This document shows, piece by piece, positions 33,865 to 44,823 of a stretch of DNA of 64,000 bases. The position numbers were made by a program, and so were the translations under genes. Positions within the stretch are counted from its first letter, which is position 1. Every line of letters begins with the position of its first letter. The stretch comes from Alopecurus myosuroides. Taxonomy: Eukaryota; Streptophyta; Magnoliopsida; Poales; Poaceae. The DNA lies in contig CM054060.1 in NCBI GenBank assembly GCA_028641055.1, positions 207,166,445-207,230,444 of the forward strand. The letters are read 5' to 3'. A model generated the notes under the pieces. It made no database searches. It was not told the origin of the DNA and saw nothing but the letters and a program-made list of their open reading frames with translations.

Positions 33865-36800
33865 ATGAGGCCACCTGTGTTTGAGGGCGCCAATTATAAG
33901 AGATGGCGCGTGAGAGCAATTCTCTGGTTTCAATCCATGAACTGCTATGACGCCACTCTTGGCAAGCCTACGGCCCTACGGGTGATCTCGACCCTCAACA
34001 GGAGGCAAACTATGAGAAAATGAATACCCTCTTTAAGCTTGCTCTGATCAGTGTTCTTGGAGATAACATTGTTGATGCCTATGCGTCATTTGACAATGGC
34101 AAGGATATGTGGGATGCACTTGAGGCAAAATTTGGTACCTCAGATGCTGGCACTGAACTGTATGTCATGGAGCAATTCTATGACTACAGGATGACTGATG
34201 AGCGCTCCGTGGTTGAGCAAGCTCATGAGATTCAGTCACTCGCCAAAGAACTTGAGCACTTCACTTGTGTGTTACCGGACAAGTTTATTGCCGGAGGCAT
34301 CATTGCCAAACTTCCTGCCTCATGGAGGAGCTTTGCTACGTCTCTAAGCACAAGAGAAAGGAGTTTTCTGTCTCGAATCTCATTGGGACTCTTGATGTCG
34401 AAGAAAAGGCAAGAGCAAAGGACACACGTGCTCGAGGTGCTGATGGAAGTTCTAGTGCCAACTTGGTACAGAAGAGAAACTTCCAAACCCACAAGTTCAG
34501 AAACAAGAACAAGTTTGAGGGTAAAGAAAAGTTTGATGTGAAGAACAAGACACCACATTCTACCAACTTCAAGAAGAAGTATGAGACGAAGTAGAGAAGA
34601 AGGAGTCTGCCATGTTTGCGGTGATCCTGAACACTGGGCTCCCAACTGCCCGAATCGCTTTGACAAGCGTCAACATGGGAAAGGCGGCAAGACCGTCAAT
34701 GTTGTCATTGGTGATACTGAGATGAAGGACGCAGGGTACGGTATATTTCCTACTGTTCTTTCAGTATGTCATTCTCCTGATTGGTGGATTGATACGGGCG
34801 CCAATGTACATGTATGTTCTGATATTTCCATGTTCTCTTCTTATCAGGCAGCAGGAACTTCTTCCGTGTTGATGGGCAACGGCTCGCATGCTTCTGTTCG
34901 CGGTGTTGGTACGGTCGATCTGAAGTTCTCTTCGGGGAAGACTGTGCCACTGAAGAACGTGAATTATGTGCCCTCTATAAATAAGAATCTTGTTAGCGGT
35001 TCTGTTCTGTGTAGAGATGGCTACAAGCTTGTCTTTGAGTCGAATAAATTTGTAGTGTCCAAGTTTGGAACCTTTGTTGGTAAAGCATATGAATGTGGTG
35101 GTTTGTTTCGCTTATCTTTGACTGATGTCTGTAATAACGTTGTAAACCATGTTTGCAACAATGAATCAAATTTATGGCATTCACGTCTTTGTCACATCAG
35201 TTTTAGCTGCATGATACGACTATCCAAATTGAGCATAATTCCCCACTTCACACCTATTAAGGGTTCTAAGTGCCGAGTGTGTGTGCAAGCTAAGCAACCT
35301 CGCAAGTCCCATAAAACTGCAGAGGCGAGGAATCTGGCACCACTAGAGCTCATACATTCTGATCTCTGTGAAATGAATGGCGTGTTAACAAAAGGTGGAA
35401 AGAAATATTTCATGACGTTAATTGATGACTCCACCAGATATTGTCATGTGTATCTTCTGAAATCAAAAGATGAAGCTTTGAGTTTCTTCAAAATCTATAA
35501 AGCTGAAGCAGAAACCAACTTGGTCGAAAGATTAAGAGGCTAAGGTCTGATCGGGGTGGAGAGTATTTTTCCAACGAGTTTGATTCCTTTTGTGCGGAAC
35601 ATGGTATAATTCATGAGAGGACGCCTCCCTATTCACCTCAGTCAAATGGGGTGGCTGAAAGAAAGAACCGTACTCTAACTGATTTGGTTAACGCAATGTT
35701 AGATACATCGGGTCTTTCCAAGGCATGGTGGGGGAGGCTATTATGACTGCATGTCATGTCCTAAACCGAGTCCCTACAAAAGACAAAGAGATAACTCCAT
35801 TTGAGGAATGGGAGAAGAAAAGATTAAAACTCTCTTACCTACGACCTTGGGGTTGTTTGGCGTTAGTCAATATTCCATTCCCTAAGAAGCGCAAGGTTGG
35901 ACCAAACACTGTGGATTGTGTTTTTCTGGGATATGCTTTTCATAGCATTGGCTATAGATTCTTGGTCATAAAATCCGATGTGTCTGACATGCGTGTTGGT
36001 ACAATTATGGAGTCAAATGATGCGACTTTCTTTGAGGACATTTTTCCTATGAAGGATATGTCTACCTCATCACAACAGGAGATTCCTAATTCATCAAGTC
36101 AAGAATTAGTTCCACTTCCTGAACCTACCATTTCGGTGGAACACGTTGAAAATCCTATGGAGGACAATAGTGAAACTCCCAAAAGAAGCAAGAGACAGAG
36201 GACTGCAAAGTCCTTTGGTAATGATTTCATTGTATACCTCGTGGATGATACTCCCAGTTCCATTTCAGAGGCCTATGCATCTTCAGATGCTGACTATTGG
36301 AAGGAAGTCGTCCGTAGTGAGATGGATTCCATTTTGGCTAATGGAACTTGGGAAATCACTGATCGTCCTTACGGGTGCAAACCTGTAGGATGCAAGTGGG
36401 TGTTCAAGAAGAAGCTTAGGCCTGATGGTACTATTGAGAAGTACAAGGCACGGCTTGTGGCCAAGGGTTATACTCAAAAGGAAGGTGATGATTTCTTTGA
36501 TACTTACTCACCTGTAGCACGCCTGACCACCATTCGAGTACTACTTTCGCTGGCTGCTTCACATGGTCTTCTCGTTCATCAAATGGATGTTAAGACCGCT
36601 TTCCTAAATGGAGAGTTGGAAGAGGAAATTTACATGGACCAGCCAGACGGATTCGTGGTAAATGGTCAGGAAGGAAAGGTGTGCAAATTGCTGAAATCTT
36701 TATATGGCCTTACACAAGCGCCTAAGCAATGGCATGAGAAATTCGAAAGAACTTTGACTGCAGCAGGTTTTGCTGTAAATGAAGCTGACAAATGTGTGTA

Positions 36801-37798
36801 CTATCGCCATGGTGGGGGCGAAGGAGTCATTCTTTGTTTGTATGTTGATGACATACTAATCTTTGGAACTAACCTCAAAGTGATTGAAGAGGTCAAGAGT
36901 TTCCTATCTCAATTTTTTGAGATGAAAGATCTAGGAGTTGCTGATGTTATTCTTAGCATCAAGTTACTGAGAGATGACAATGGTGGGATAACACTGCTTC
37001 AATCTCACTATGTGGAGAAGATCTTGAGTCGTTTTGGGTATAGCTATTGCAAGCCTTCACCAACTCCATATGATCCCAGTGTGCTACTTCGTAAAAACAG
37101 AAGAATTGCAAAGGATCAACTTAGATACTCTCAGATTATTGGCTCGCTTATGTATTTAACTAGCGCTACGAGGCCTGACATCGCGTATGCTGTGAGCAAA
37201 CTTAGCCGATTTGTTTCAAATCCGGGCGATGATCATTGGCGCGCTCTTGAGAGAATCATGCGCTATTTGAAAGGCAATGCGAGCTATGGGATTCACTATT
37301 CTGGGTACCCAAGGGTACTTGAGGGTTATAATGATTCAAATTGGATATCTGACGCTGATGAGATAAAGACCACGAGTGGATATGTATTTACACTTGGTGG
37401 TGGCGCTGTTTCTTGGAAGTCTTGCAAGCAGACCATCTTAACGAGGTCAACTATGGAAGCAGAACTCACAGCATTGGACACAGCCACTGTTGAAGCAGAG
37501 TGGCTGAGACAGCTCTTGATGGACTTACCTGTGGTTGAAAAACCTATACCCACTATCCCGATGAACTGTGATAATCAAACTGTGATCATCAAAGTAAACA
37601 GTTCTAAGGACAATATGAAATCATCAAGGCATGTGAAGAGGAGACTAAAATCTATCAGAAAAATGAGAAAACTCCGGAGTTATTGCATTGGATTATATCC
37701 ATACATCTAAAAACTTGGCAGACCCCTTCACAAAGGGTCTATCGCGTAACGTGATAGATAATGCATCGAAGGAGATGGGTATGAGACCCACAATATAA
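33865..37798 (+). pseudogene. Copia gag-pol, about five frameshifts
   Basis: Polyprotein gene, order gag-PR-IN-RT-RNase H. Gag starts near ATG 33865 (MRPPVFEGANYKRW). Frame changes occur near 33975, 34345, 34595, 35535 and 37670. Seen: zinc knuckle CHVCGDPEHWAPNC at about 34608; protease WWIDTGANVHVCSD near 34785; gag-pre-integrase LWHSRLCHIS near 35175; integrase core HSDLCEMN (35357), RSDRGGEYF (35545) and NGVAERKNRT (35650); RT with YVDD at 36841-36852; RNase H motifs including [16 protein letters not shown]; then a C-terminus in a shifted frame ending near 37798. I saw no nonsense codons within the individual frames, so decay is mainly by small indels. Clade not assigned. Confidence 0.9.
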
Positions 37799-38341
37799 GT
37801 TGTTCACTGTGGCAACCCACTCTATGTGATCGGGGATCCCGTGAATTAGAATCGGGAGACAAGCTGTTGATCAACTGAGAGGAGAGTATCCCTACTTTTT
37901 ATACCACTCCATGAAGATGCAATACTCTCCTACTCTGCAAGGCAGGTTGATGTTTATCTTAATGTGTTCTAAGTGGCTTATTTAAGCAGAGATGTTGTCC
38001 TGCAGAACATCTTTTGAAGAACACACCTATGTGAGTCTGACTGTCAAACGTCGCAGTCCATGAGAGTTGGGTGCTCTCTAATAAACTCATGAAAGGTCAA
38101 GGAGTATGACGCATAAGCTCCACCCGCGGGGAAGTCCTGCGGCAGCCTAGTATCGATCAAGGCTTTATGTGAAACTAGATTCGCAGAAAACTTGCAGTTC
38201 AAGGCGAAGTCCACTGTCCAAGTTGCTTACTAGTGTAGCATAGAGTTCTAGGTGGAAGTTCAACTTCACAGTCTCCACTGAAGCATCGGTATATAAAACA
38301 ATGTTTTGGAACCAAAGGCAAATTTCGTGTGCCTCTGGGAT

Positions 38342-38353
38342 CTGGTGGGGGAT
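38342..38353 (+). promoter_or_regulatory. Polypurine tract of the copia element
   Basis: CTGGTGGGGGAT directly before the 3' LTR start. 37799-38341 is the 3' untranslated part, with no ORF. Confidence 0.7.
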
Positions 38354-39200
38354 TGTTGGAATTTTGGCCCAAATGAACCAGCCCATTTAATATTCCAGAA
38401 ATTCCTAATAAATCCTAGAGGCCCACTTGGCCCATTCGTGTATGGCAAGAGGTGGGACAAATGTTTAGTCCCACATTGCTAGTTGAGTGGAAGTTTTACT
38501 TGTTTATAAGGGAGGCCTTTCCACTTGTTGTATGAGCATGAGAAAGAGATGACTACACACGCACTCCTCCTCCGCCGCCCGCCTCGCCACGCCTCGCCTC
38601 GCCTCGTCACGGCGCGCGCGCGCCGCGGGTTGCGGGAATGCCTCGAGCCGAGAGAGCCTTGCGCCGCCGCTCAAGTCTTCCCCATCCTGGCCTGCGGCGT
38701 GCACCGCCGGTCGGGACAGTAGGCCTCCGAAACTGCGCTACTTCGAGTCCTGTACGGGAGAAGGGCGATAAGGTTTTTGGGGAGCGCTCTGCGCGACTAC
38801 TGCCTTCTTCATCACGGACGACAACGACATCTTCCCGAACGACGACTTCTTCCTGGAAGTCGACGATCTCTTCGACGATATGGCCGACAACGTCAACAAT
38901 GGTCCCGCTGCTGCACCAGCTCCTGTCCAGTATGTGCTCATGGCTTCTCTGTTCATTCTCATGTTTCAGATCCTACTAGAATTCCTACTTCTAGCATTTG
39001 GAGTAGATTTATTTTCCTCAGATTCTAGACTATGCATGTCTTTTGCCTACTCTCTAGAAATTCAGATGATTAAACTATGCATGCCTTTTGTCTACTCTCT
39101 GAAAATTCAAATGACTAGTTTGACTATTGCAATTGTAGTTTTGCTTTACCTACTATTTCTATTAATTAAATTAAGTGGTAAATTGCTCATATTTCCAACA
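38354..39200 (+). repeat. 3' LTR of the copia element (847 bp)
   Basis: Lacks the 246-bp promoter-bearing stretch of the 5' LTR; the join lies at short repeats (GAGAGCC / CAGAGCC). It carries a ~54-bp near-tandem duplication at about 39026-39116 (ACTATGCATG...TACTCTCT twice) and a short CGCCTCGCCT expansion near 38585. Confidence 0.93.
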
Positions 39201-39205
39201 TCTAC

Positions 39206-41626
39206 AACCCCATTGGGAAATAAGTACAGCTAGAATCAGCAGCTTCTGCAACTAAACTTATGGTATGGGCAATCAAAAGCAACATTCCCTATCCAATGCA
39301 TATACAAATGGGAATACTTAAAAATCCTGATTACCACAATAACAGACCTAAGCACATTGGGAGGATGATTGCCCCCGGAAAGAATAAAAAGGAACCCCAG
39401 GAAATTGAGAGAATGCATCAACTGAATTTACCTACGGTTCTTAGCAGCTTAATTAATACAGTGAAATGAACACCAAAACCCCACTAGTAGAAGGATGTGC
39501 ATTGAAATGGCCTAATCAAACTTACAATCAGAACTTATCTACTTGGACTACTACCTACTCAAAACAAAAAATAAGTACAGATGAACTTGAATTGCTGAAG
39601 GCCTCAGCTGAGTTGCTGTAGTGTGTAGGCCTTACTTGAATTGCTTCCAGTGCTGTTACAGTTGTAGACATCCCAATCTGATGTTGTCTTGTAACAGATG
39701 CAACTGCGTCAGCCATAAAGATCTTTTATTTTTCAGTTGCAATCAATTCCACATGCACACCTACTTGTCAGCTTTGCAAGCAATCCACCAGAAGCACGAC
39801 ATGCCATGGCCATAACAAGACCATCATGTCCCTGTGCAACATTACAAAACAAAAGCACATACCTTAGATGCGAATACCGAGGAACAAAAAGAAGGCAATA
39901 CTAATATTACTGAAATGGACATTCTCCGTTGCGGAAGATGTTGACATTCATATATGTAAATCCTCCATTCCGGCATCGTCAATTAAAGATCTTTTTTTTT
40001 CTTTTGCGGGTGCCAATTAAAGATCTTCGTGCACAAGAAGAACCGGAAGCGAGATGGTGCCTATGGTGTGAAAATCGAAGCGGCGACTCATTGGGATTGG
40101 TTATTCTGTTTTACAAACACAATGGATCTAATCAGAACATTCAATGTGTTCAGATTTGTGCGCTTGCCCAATAGCTCACTTGGGCTTTCTATTCTTGTAC
40201 ATCCGATAAGCTGAGTTGCTTCGAGCTAGTACTCTAGTTGTTGATGTTTCCAAAAGAGGTCCTTTTGAACTTTTGCTCATCAGTTGACACCACGCATAGA
40301 TTAGTGATCACCTTCTCATTCAGCAAAAATATCCTCCATAGATGTACATCAGCTTAGTAAGATGTGGTAATTAACTTGATTGCATCTAAAAAGAACCTTA
40401 ACATCTGACTGATGAAGCAACGAGCGGCCTAAGCCAACTTGAACCTAAAATTTTGGGGATCTACACATGCCTGCCCATGTTCCTGTTCTCCCCCATATGA
40501 AAAACAAAAAGAGCAGGAGTAGGCAGATTACCACCCAGGAAAACTGTGCTTCCATGGCCTATGATTGTGCTTTGCACGCAGTCTCGTTGCTAAAAATACG
40601 GCAGGAAAAATACGCACGAATGTCACATGACAAAATCGGCGCGCCAGATGAAATCTAAATTACATAGTTGTTGGTGATTTAATAGTTGATTCTGCCATAC
40701 GGAAGTCAAACCACGAGTTGCTTGGTATTTTGTAGGTGCTTACCTCGTATTCTCGATCTGGGCACTCGAGAAAAAATGTATCCACCTCGTAGCCTCGTCA
40801 AACTCGCTCCTCTGCCACCACAAACTCCATGCGCTTGTGCGCGGCCGCTCTCCGCCGCCAAGCTCCTATCGTCCCGTCTGCTGCGTACTCGGTTACCGCC
40901 GGGGACGAGCATCAGCAGCAGGTCGTCCTCCTCCTTGTCGCGGCGACGGCGACGCGCGTCGAGGAAGAGGCCGGCGTCCTTCTACCGGGTGGATGCGCGC
41001 CGGAGAGGGGACTAAAGGAGCTCGCTGGACCGGACGGCCGGAGCGCGGGGCAGCAGGGTAGAGGGCCGCGCCGCGTGGGATGAAGGATTGCGAGGATGTC
41101 GCAGGGCAGGGAGATGGTGCGCGATTCCTGGGCTGCGGAGGACCAGCAGGCGCAGGGAGGCATGGTAGGAAGCTAGGGCTTGTGCGGCGGCGGGATTTGG
41201 GGCGCGGGGTGGCTGCGTTCGTGGGGGAATCGAGCAGGGAGGGCGCCGGTGGGGGAACGAAATGGAGAGAGAGGGGTCGCGGCCGAAGTCGTTGTCGGAA
41301 CGACAGGCCAAACGGAGTGTGCAGATGCAGCTTGATCAGCGCCATCGGACGAACGAGAAGAGTGTGCTCGATGAGACCAAATAGCACCCGTGTACTTTTT
41401 AGCTGCTGGGAAGGTTTTTAATTAGTTACAGGAACATGCCGCGAACAGCTTTAGCCGAGGTCATCAGGCGCGGAGGCGCCTATGCGACAACCGCAAGAAC
41501 AATTTAAAGCAGCAGAATGTCATGATTTTTCTAAAAGGATTTCTAACTAAAATTCCGAGCCTCATACTCCAAATTTTTATTCTTTGTGGCAACCGCATGG
41601 GCACTTCAGCGTGGTCGTCGGATGCC
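39206..41626. other. Unassigned DNA with a GC-rich island
   Basis: Continuation of the copia target. 39206-40700 holds no recognisable gene. 40740-41400 is GC-rich with overlapping ORFs on both strands (for example 40893-41387 minus) that are proline/arginine-rich and lack any domain I recognise. It could be a CpG-type first-exon region of a lost or captured gene. No splice pattern or conserved motif supports a call. Confidence 0.4.
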
Positions 41627-41637
41627 GGAGGCTGCAC

Positions 41638-42796
41638 GACCTTTTTTTTTTTTTAAAGAGAAATGTATATTAATATCGCGGGGATACAAATTACACCCAT
41701 CCTCTGCAACAACGCAATAACCATAGCTATTACGGATGCACACAGCCGAAAGGCAATAAAAAGAAAAACTACAAAAAAAAGTCCCGCTACAGAGATACAG
41801 TCCTTGCAGCAGCCGAACAACCACCACCTAAACATCAGCTGATGTCCAGCTCTTCGAAAACAACGTCTTCAAGAAGAACAGTGTCAGACACAACCAATTA
41901 AGGCCAGACCTTGGGTTTTCATCCTGAAGATAATTCTCGCTCTCAAAACAATGTCTCCAACAAGACCCGTATCTGGCACAACCAATTAAGGCCAAACCTT
42001 GGGTTTTCACCCTGAAACGTAGGACTTTGGACTTCACGCATGCTATCGCCCCCTTTTACATATCGCTGCCACGAATCTTGTAATTCCAAGCCAGTTCCTC
42101 ATCGATGTAAAGACTCCGAACACCATTGCTAGTCCTCCAATCTCACCTTCGATGACCGTGCATTGCGACGGAATTCCACCGATCCAGCAATCTCTAGGCA
42201 TCGCCCATGGGAGTTCGCCGGCGGAGACTTCCGGTTCGACACCCCGGCTTGATCAAAGAGGACCTACATCAAACAGATCTTCGTCCTCGCGCGATGGGAA
42301 ATTCTAGGACCACCTCATTTGTTTTGATGTCTCGCAGCCCCGACGCTGCGAAACAACTCCCAGCAATAACGTATACGAGAGGAGACAGATCTCCTGGAAC
42401 TTCCGCATCCACCGCCGCCGGGAGCCCTGCAGCCACTGGTCCCTAGCACCACCGCTTCCAGCCGCTTGGACAGAGAAGGCCGCGCCTCCCAGGAGCCAAG
42501 CAGACGGCGCCGCCGCCGCCAAACGCATCTGTCTTGCGCCTCTGTTCCGCCGCCGTCCCGCTCCAAGCGCCGCGACCAGAGCGCCCGCCATCCCCACCCG
42601 CATCAAGCAGGCGGGGTGCCGCCACCGCCGCCGGCCGGCAACGGCAGCGGCCTTGGGATCGATGGGCGGGGGGGCTGGCTCGCTAGGGTTTGGATCGTCC
42701 CTGAAGCCGCCTGAGGGGAGGCGGCCCGAGGGGAAGCGTTCATATCCCCTAGTTCATATCCCCTACTGCATCTATAAATCCAAAGCCATGGTGTTT
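41638..42796 (-). mobile_element. Non-LTR retroposon (SINE/LINE-derived), minus strand
   Basis: A 13-T run at 41642-41654 is the poly(A) tail read on the minus strand, preceded there by ATTAATATACATTTCTCTTT, a typical grass retroposon 3' end. The head is GC-rich (42430-42720). Flanking copies GGAGGCTGCAC at 41627-41637 and 42797-42807 look like an 11-bp target duplication. It contains a direct repeat of about 45 bp (CAACCAATTAAGGCC at 41891 and 41979, 88 bp apart). No RT coding. The 5' boundary depends on the flanking repeat being genuine. Confidence 0.6.
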
Positions 42797-42807
42797 GGAG
42801 GCTGCAC

Positions 42808-44325
42808 AGCTACAAAGAACATTTTACCAAAAAAGTATGCAGAAATCAACATGTTACCCGCTTTTCTACTTTCATAGCCATCAGCAAGAGACCCCCGGTA
42901 GTTGAAGATGTGGTAATTATAATATAGTTTGGTTTTGTGGAAGCTATCAGAGGGAGAAACGTGATTACCTGTAAAATCCATGGTATGAGAATTGCGAAGA
43001 TAGAGATATGAGCTGGTGTGCTGCTTCGTCTAACAACTAATCCACCTCCAATCCTGGTCACCTGCCCCATTGTGCGCAGCCATCGGTGGCCTTCACTAAA
43101 GGCGAGCAAAATTTCCGGCGATGGCTCCAATCCTGGTTACGTGCCCCATTGAGAGAAGCCATCAGCAGCCTTCATTACTGACAATTAGGGATTATGATGG
43201 GACGAATAAGATCAGTAGCTAGGCCACAACAATCAACCGAAACATGCATATCGCATCGCAAACATACGTGTGGGCCGTCTCTCTCAAATCTTTGATCGTG
43301 CCTAGCTCTTTGGCTTATACGAGGAAAATCTTCGAACCATATTGCAGGAATCCATGTCCGCTGGTTGTCTATTTCACCATGATGCAGGCTGGATTGAAAT
43401 ATGAGCCGGTGATGTGCATGGATGTGGACATGTGGTGGAGGTCGGCCGACCGACGGCACCTAGGCAAATACGCCGGTGGTGGCGGCGTGTGTTCGTGAGG
43501 ATGCCCTAGAGTAGTTGGTAGATTTCTTTGTCTTTCCATACTAGTTGGTGTGCAACGCACGTCTCAATCAAGTAATTCAAACCAAAGTGCAACACAATCA
43601 TCCATAATTTATCGTCTTTCTTATTCTATCCGCGGTATCTATTTTTAGACTACACTACCACATATTCTTATTCTTCCTTTTCATCGATCAACCGTATTTC
43701 AAAATTATATTTACTAGAAGAATACCCCGCGCGTTGCAGCGGGTATCTTTTTAAAGAATATTCTATAAACGAAATGGGTATAAGGTGTATGAAATATTCC
43801 ATTATCAAGATTCAATTGATCACATAATCGATATACTAAATTTAATTCATGTGAAATTATTGTATATTTTGAGAAATAAATATTAGTGACATGGATAATT
43901 ATATGGCTAAAAAAAGATGGCATGGTTATGTGGCATGAAATATGTAATATCACAATTATTAGTGGAGATGACATGGATAATTGATTGGCTAAAATAGTGT
44001 GTGATGTGGATAGCTTGCATGTTGAGATAGAAAAATCATAAATACATCTTAGTGGGGTTTTGTCTTATAAGAAGTATAGATAGATCACCCAACAAAATAA
44101 AAAAATTAAGACACGGATTAATGGCAAGGAAATCTTGTATCTTTAAAAAAATAAAACAGGGTTGTAAGTACATCACAAGCATGATTAACAATAAATCACA
44201 CTGAACTTGAAAGAATCAAGTGCACAAAATGGGAAGTGCAGAGATCATGGTTTTCTTCTCCCTAAGGCCATGCATCCAACTAAAGCATTCCCAAATAAAT
44301 TTCCAATACCTCCACAATAGTCGCT
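42808..44325. other. Unassigned DNA left of the Tat element
   Basis: Contains a ~55-bp direct repeat (TCCAATCCTGGTYACSTGCCC at about 43050 and 43127). It also has a segment at about 43704-44085 that starts near TTACTAGAAGAATACCCCGC, with a GCGCGTTGCAGCGGG hairpin-like run, and ends near TATAAGAAGTATAGATAG; such ends recur in grass genomes, but I cannot class the element. No convincing gene. Confidence 0.4.
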
Positions 44326-44330
44326 CCAGG

Positions 44331-44823
44331 TGACGAAGTGATGGATCCTGAACCTATCGGGTGAGCCTACCCGGTCTAAAGGCCCAAGACCCAAGCTCCA
44401 AGGGAGACGTCGTGGACTGTTCTAGAAGTCTCAATCAAGGCCCACCCGTAAAGCCTTGCGGGTTAAGAAAGGAAACCTCTAACCGACTTTAGGTTAGGAT
44501 TTGTATCCCCCCCGGGCACGGTTTGAGACCTGGCTACCTATATAAAGCCAGGAGAGCTACTGGGGGGGAGGACCAAGCAATACCGCACCATCAAAGCCTT
44601 GAGATCGAGATCATACTCTCGACTTGAGCATCCCCCATTGTAACCGATCTACTCGTTAATACAGATCGACAGAAGCAGGAGTAAGAGTTTATCTCTACTA
44701 GGGCCCCGAACCTGGGTAAATCTTGCCCCCTGTTAGCCGACGATTGTCACCAGCGCCTACTCGTTCTCTTAATCGAAACCCTATCGGTTCATCCGAGGGA
44801 CTTGTTGAGATGCATATTCGACA
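44331..44823 (+). repeat. 5' LTR of the Tat element (493 bp)
   Basis: TG...CA ends. TATATAAA at 44539-44546 is a good TATA box, followed by a leader and a poly(A)-like end region. An ATG at 44810-44812, 14 bases from the LTR end, is in frame with gag. Confidence 0.93.

Larger units (their letters stand above)
32786..39200 (+). mobile_element. Complete Ty1/copia retrotransposon, TSD TCTAC
   Basis: LTRs 32786-33813 and 38354-39200 both start TGTTGGAATTTTGGCCC and end CATATTTCCAACA, the first and last eight bases being inverted copies. The element is flanked by TCTAC at 32781-32785 and 39201-39205. The internal part encodes gag-pol in copia order (integrase before RT). No TGGTATCAGAGC primer site follows the left LTR, which points to a small deletion there. 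Several frameshifts make this copy non-autonomous. Confidence 0.95.
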
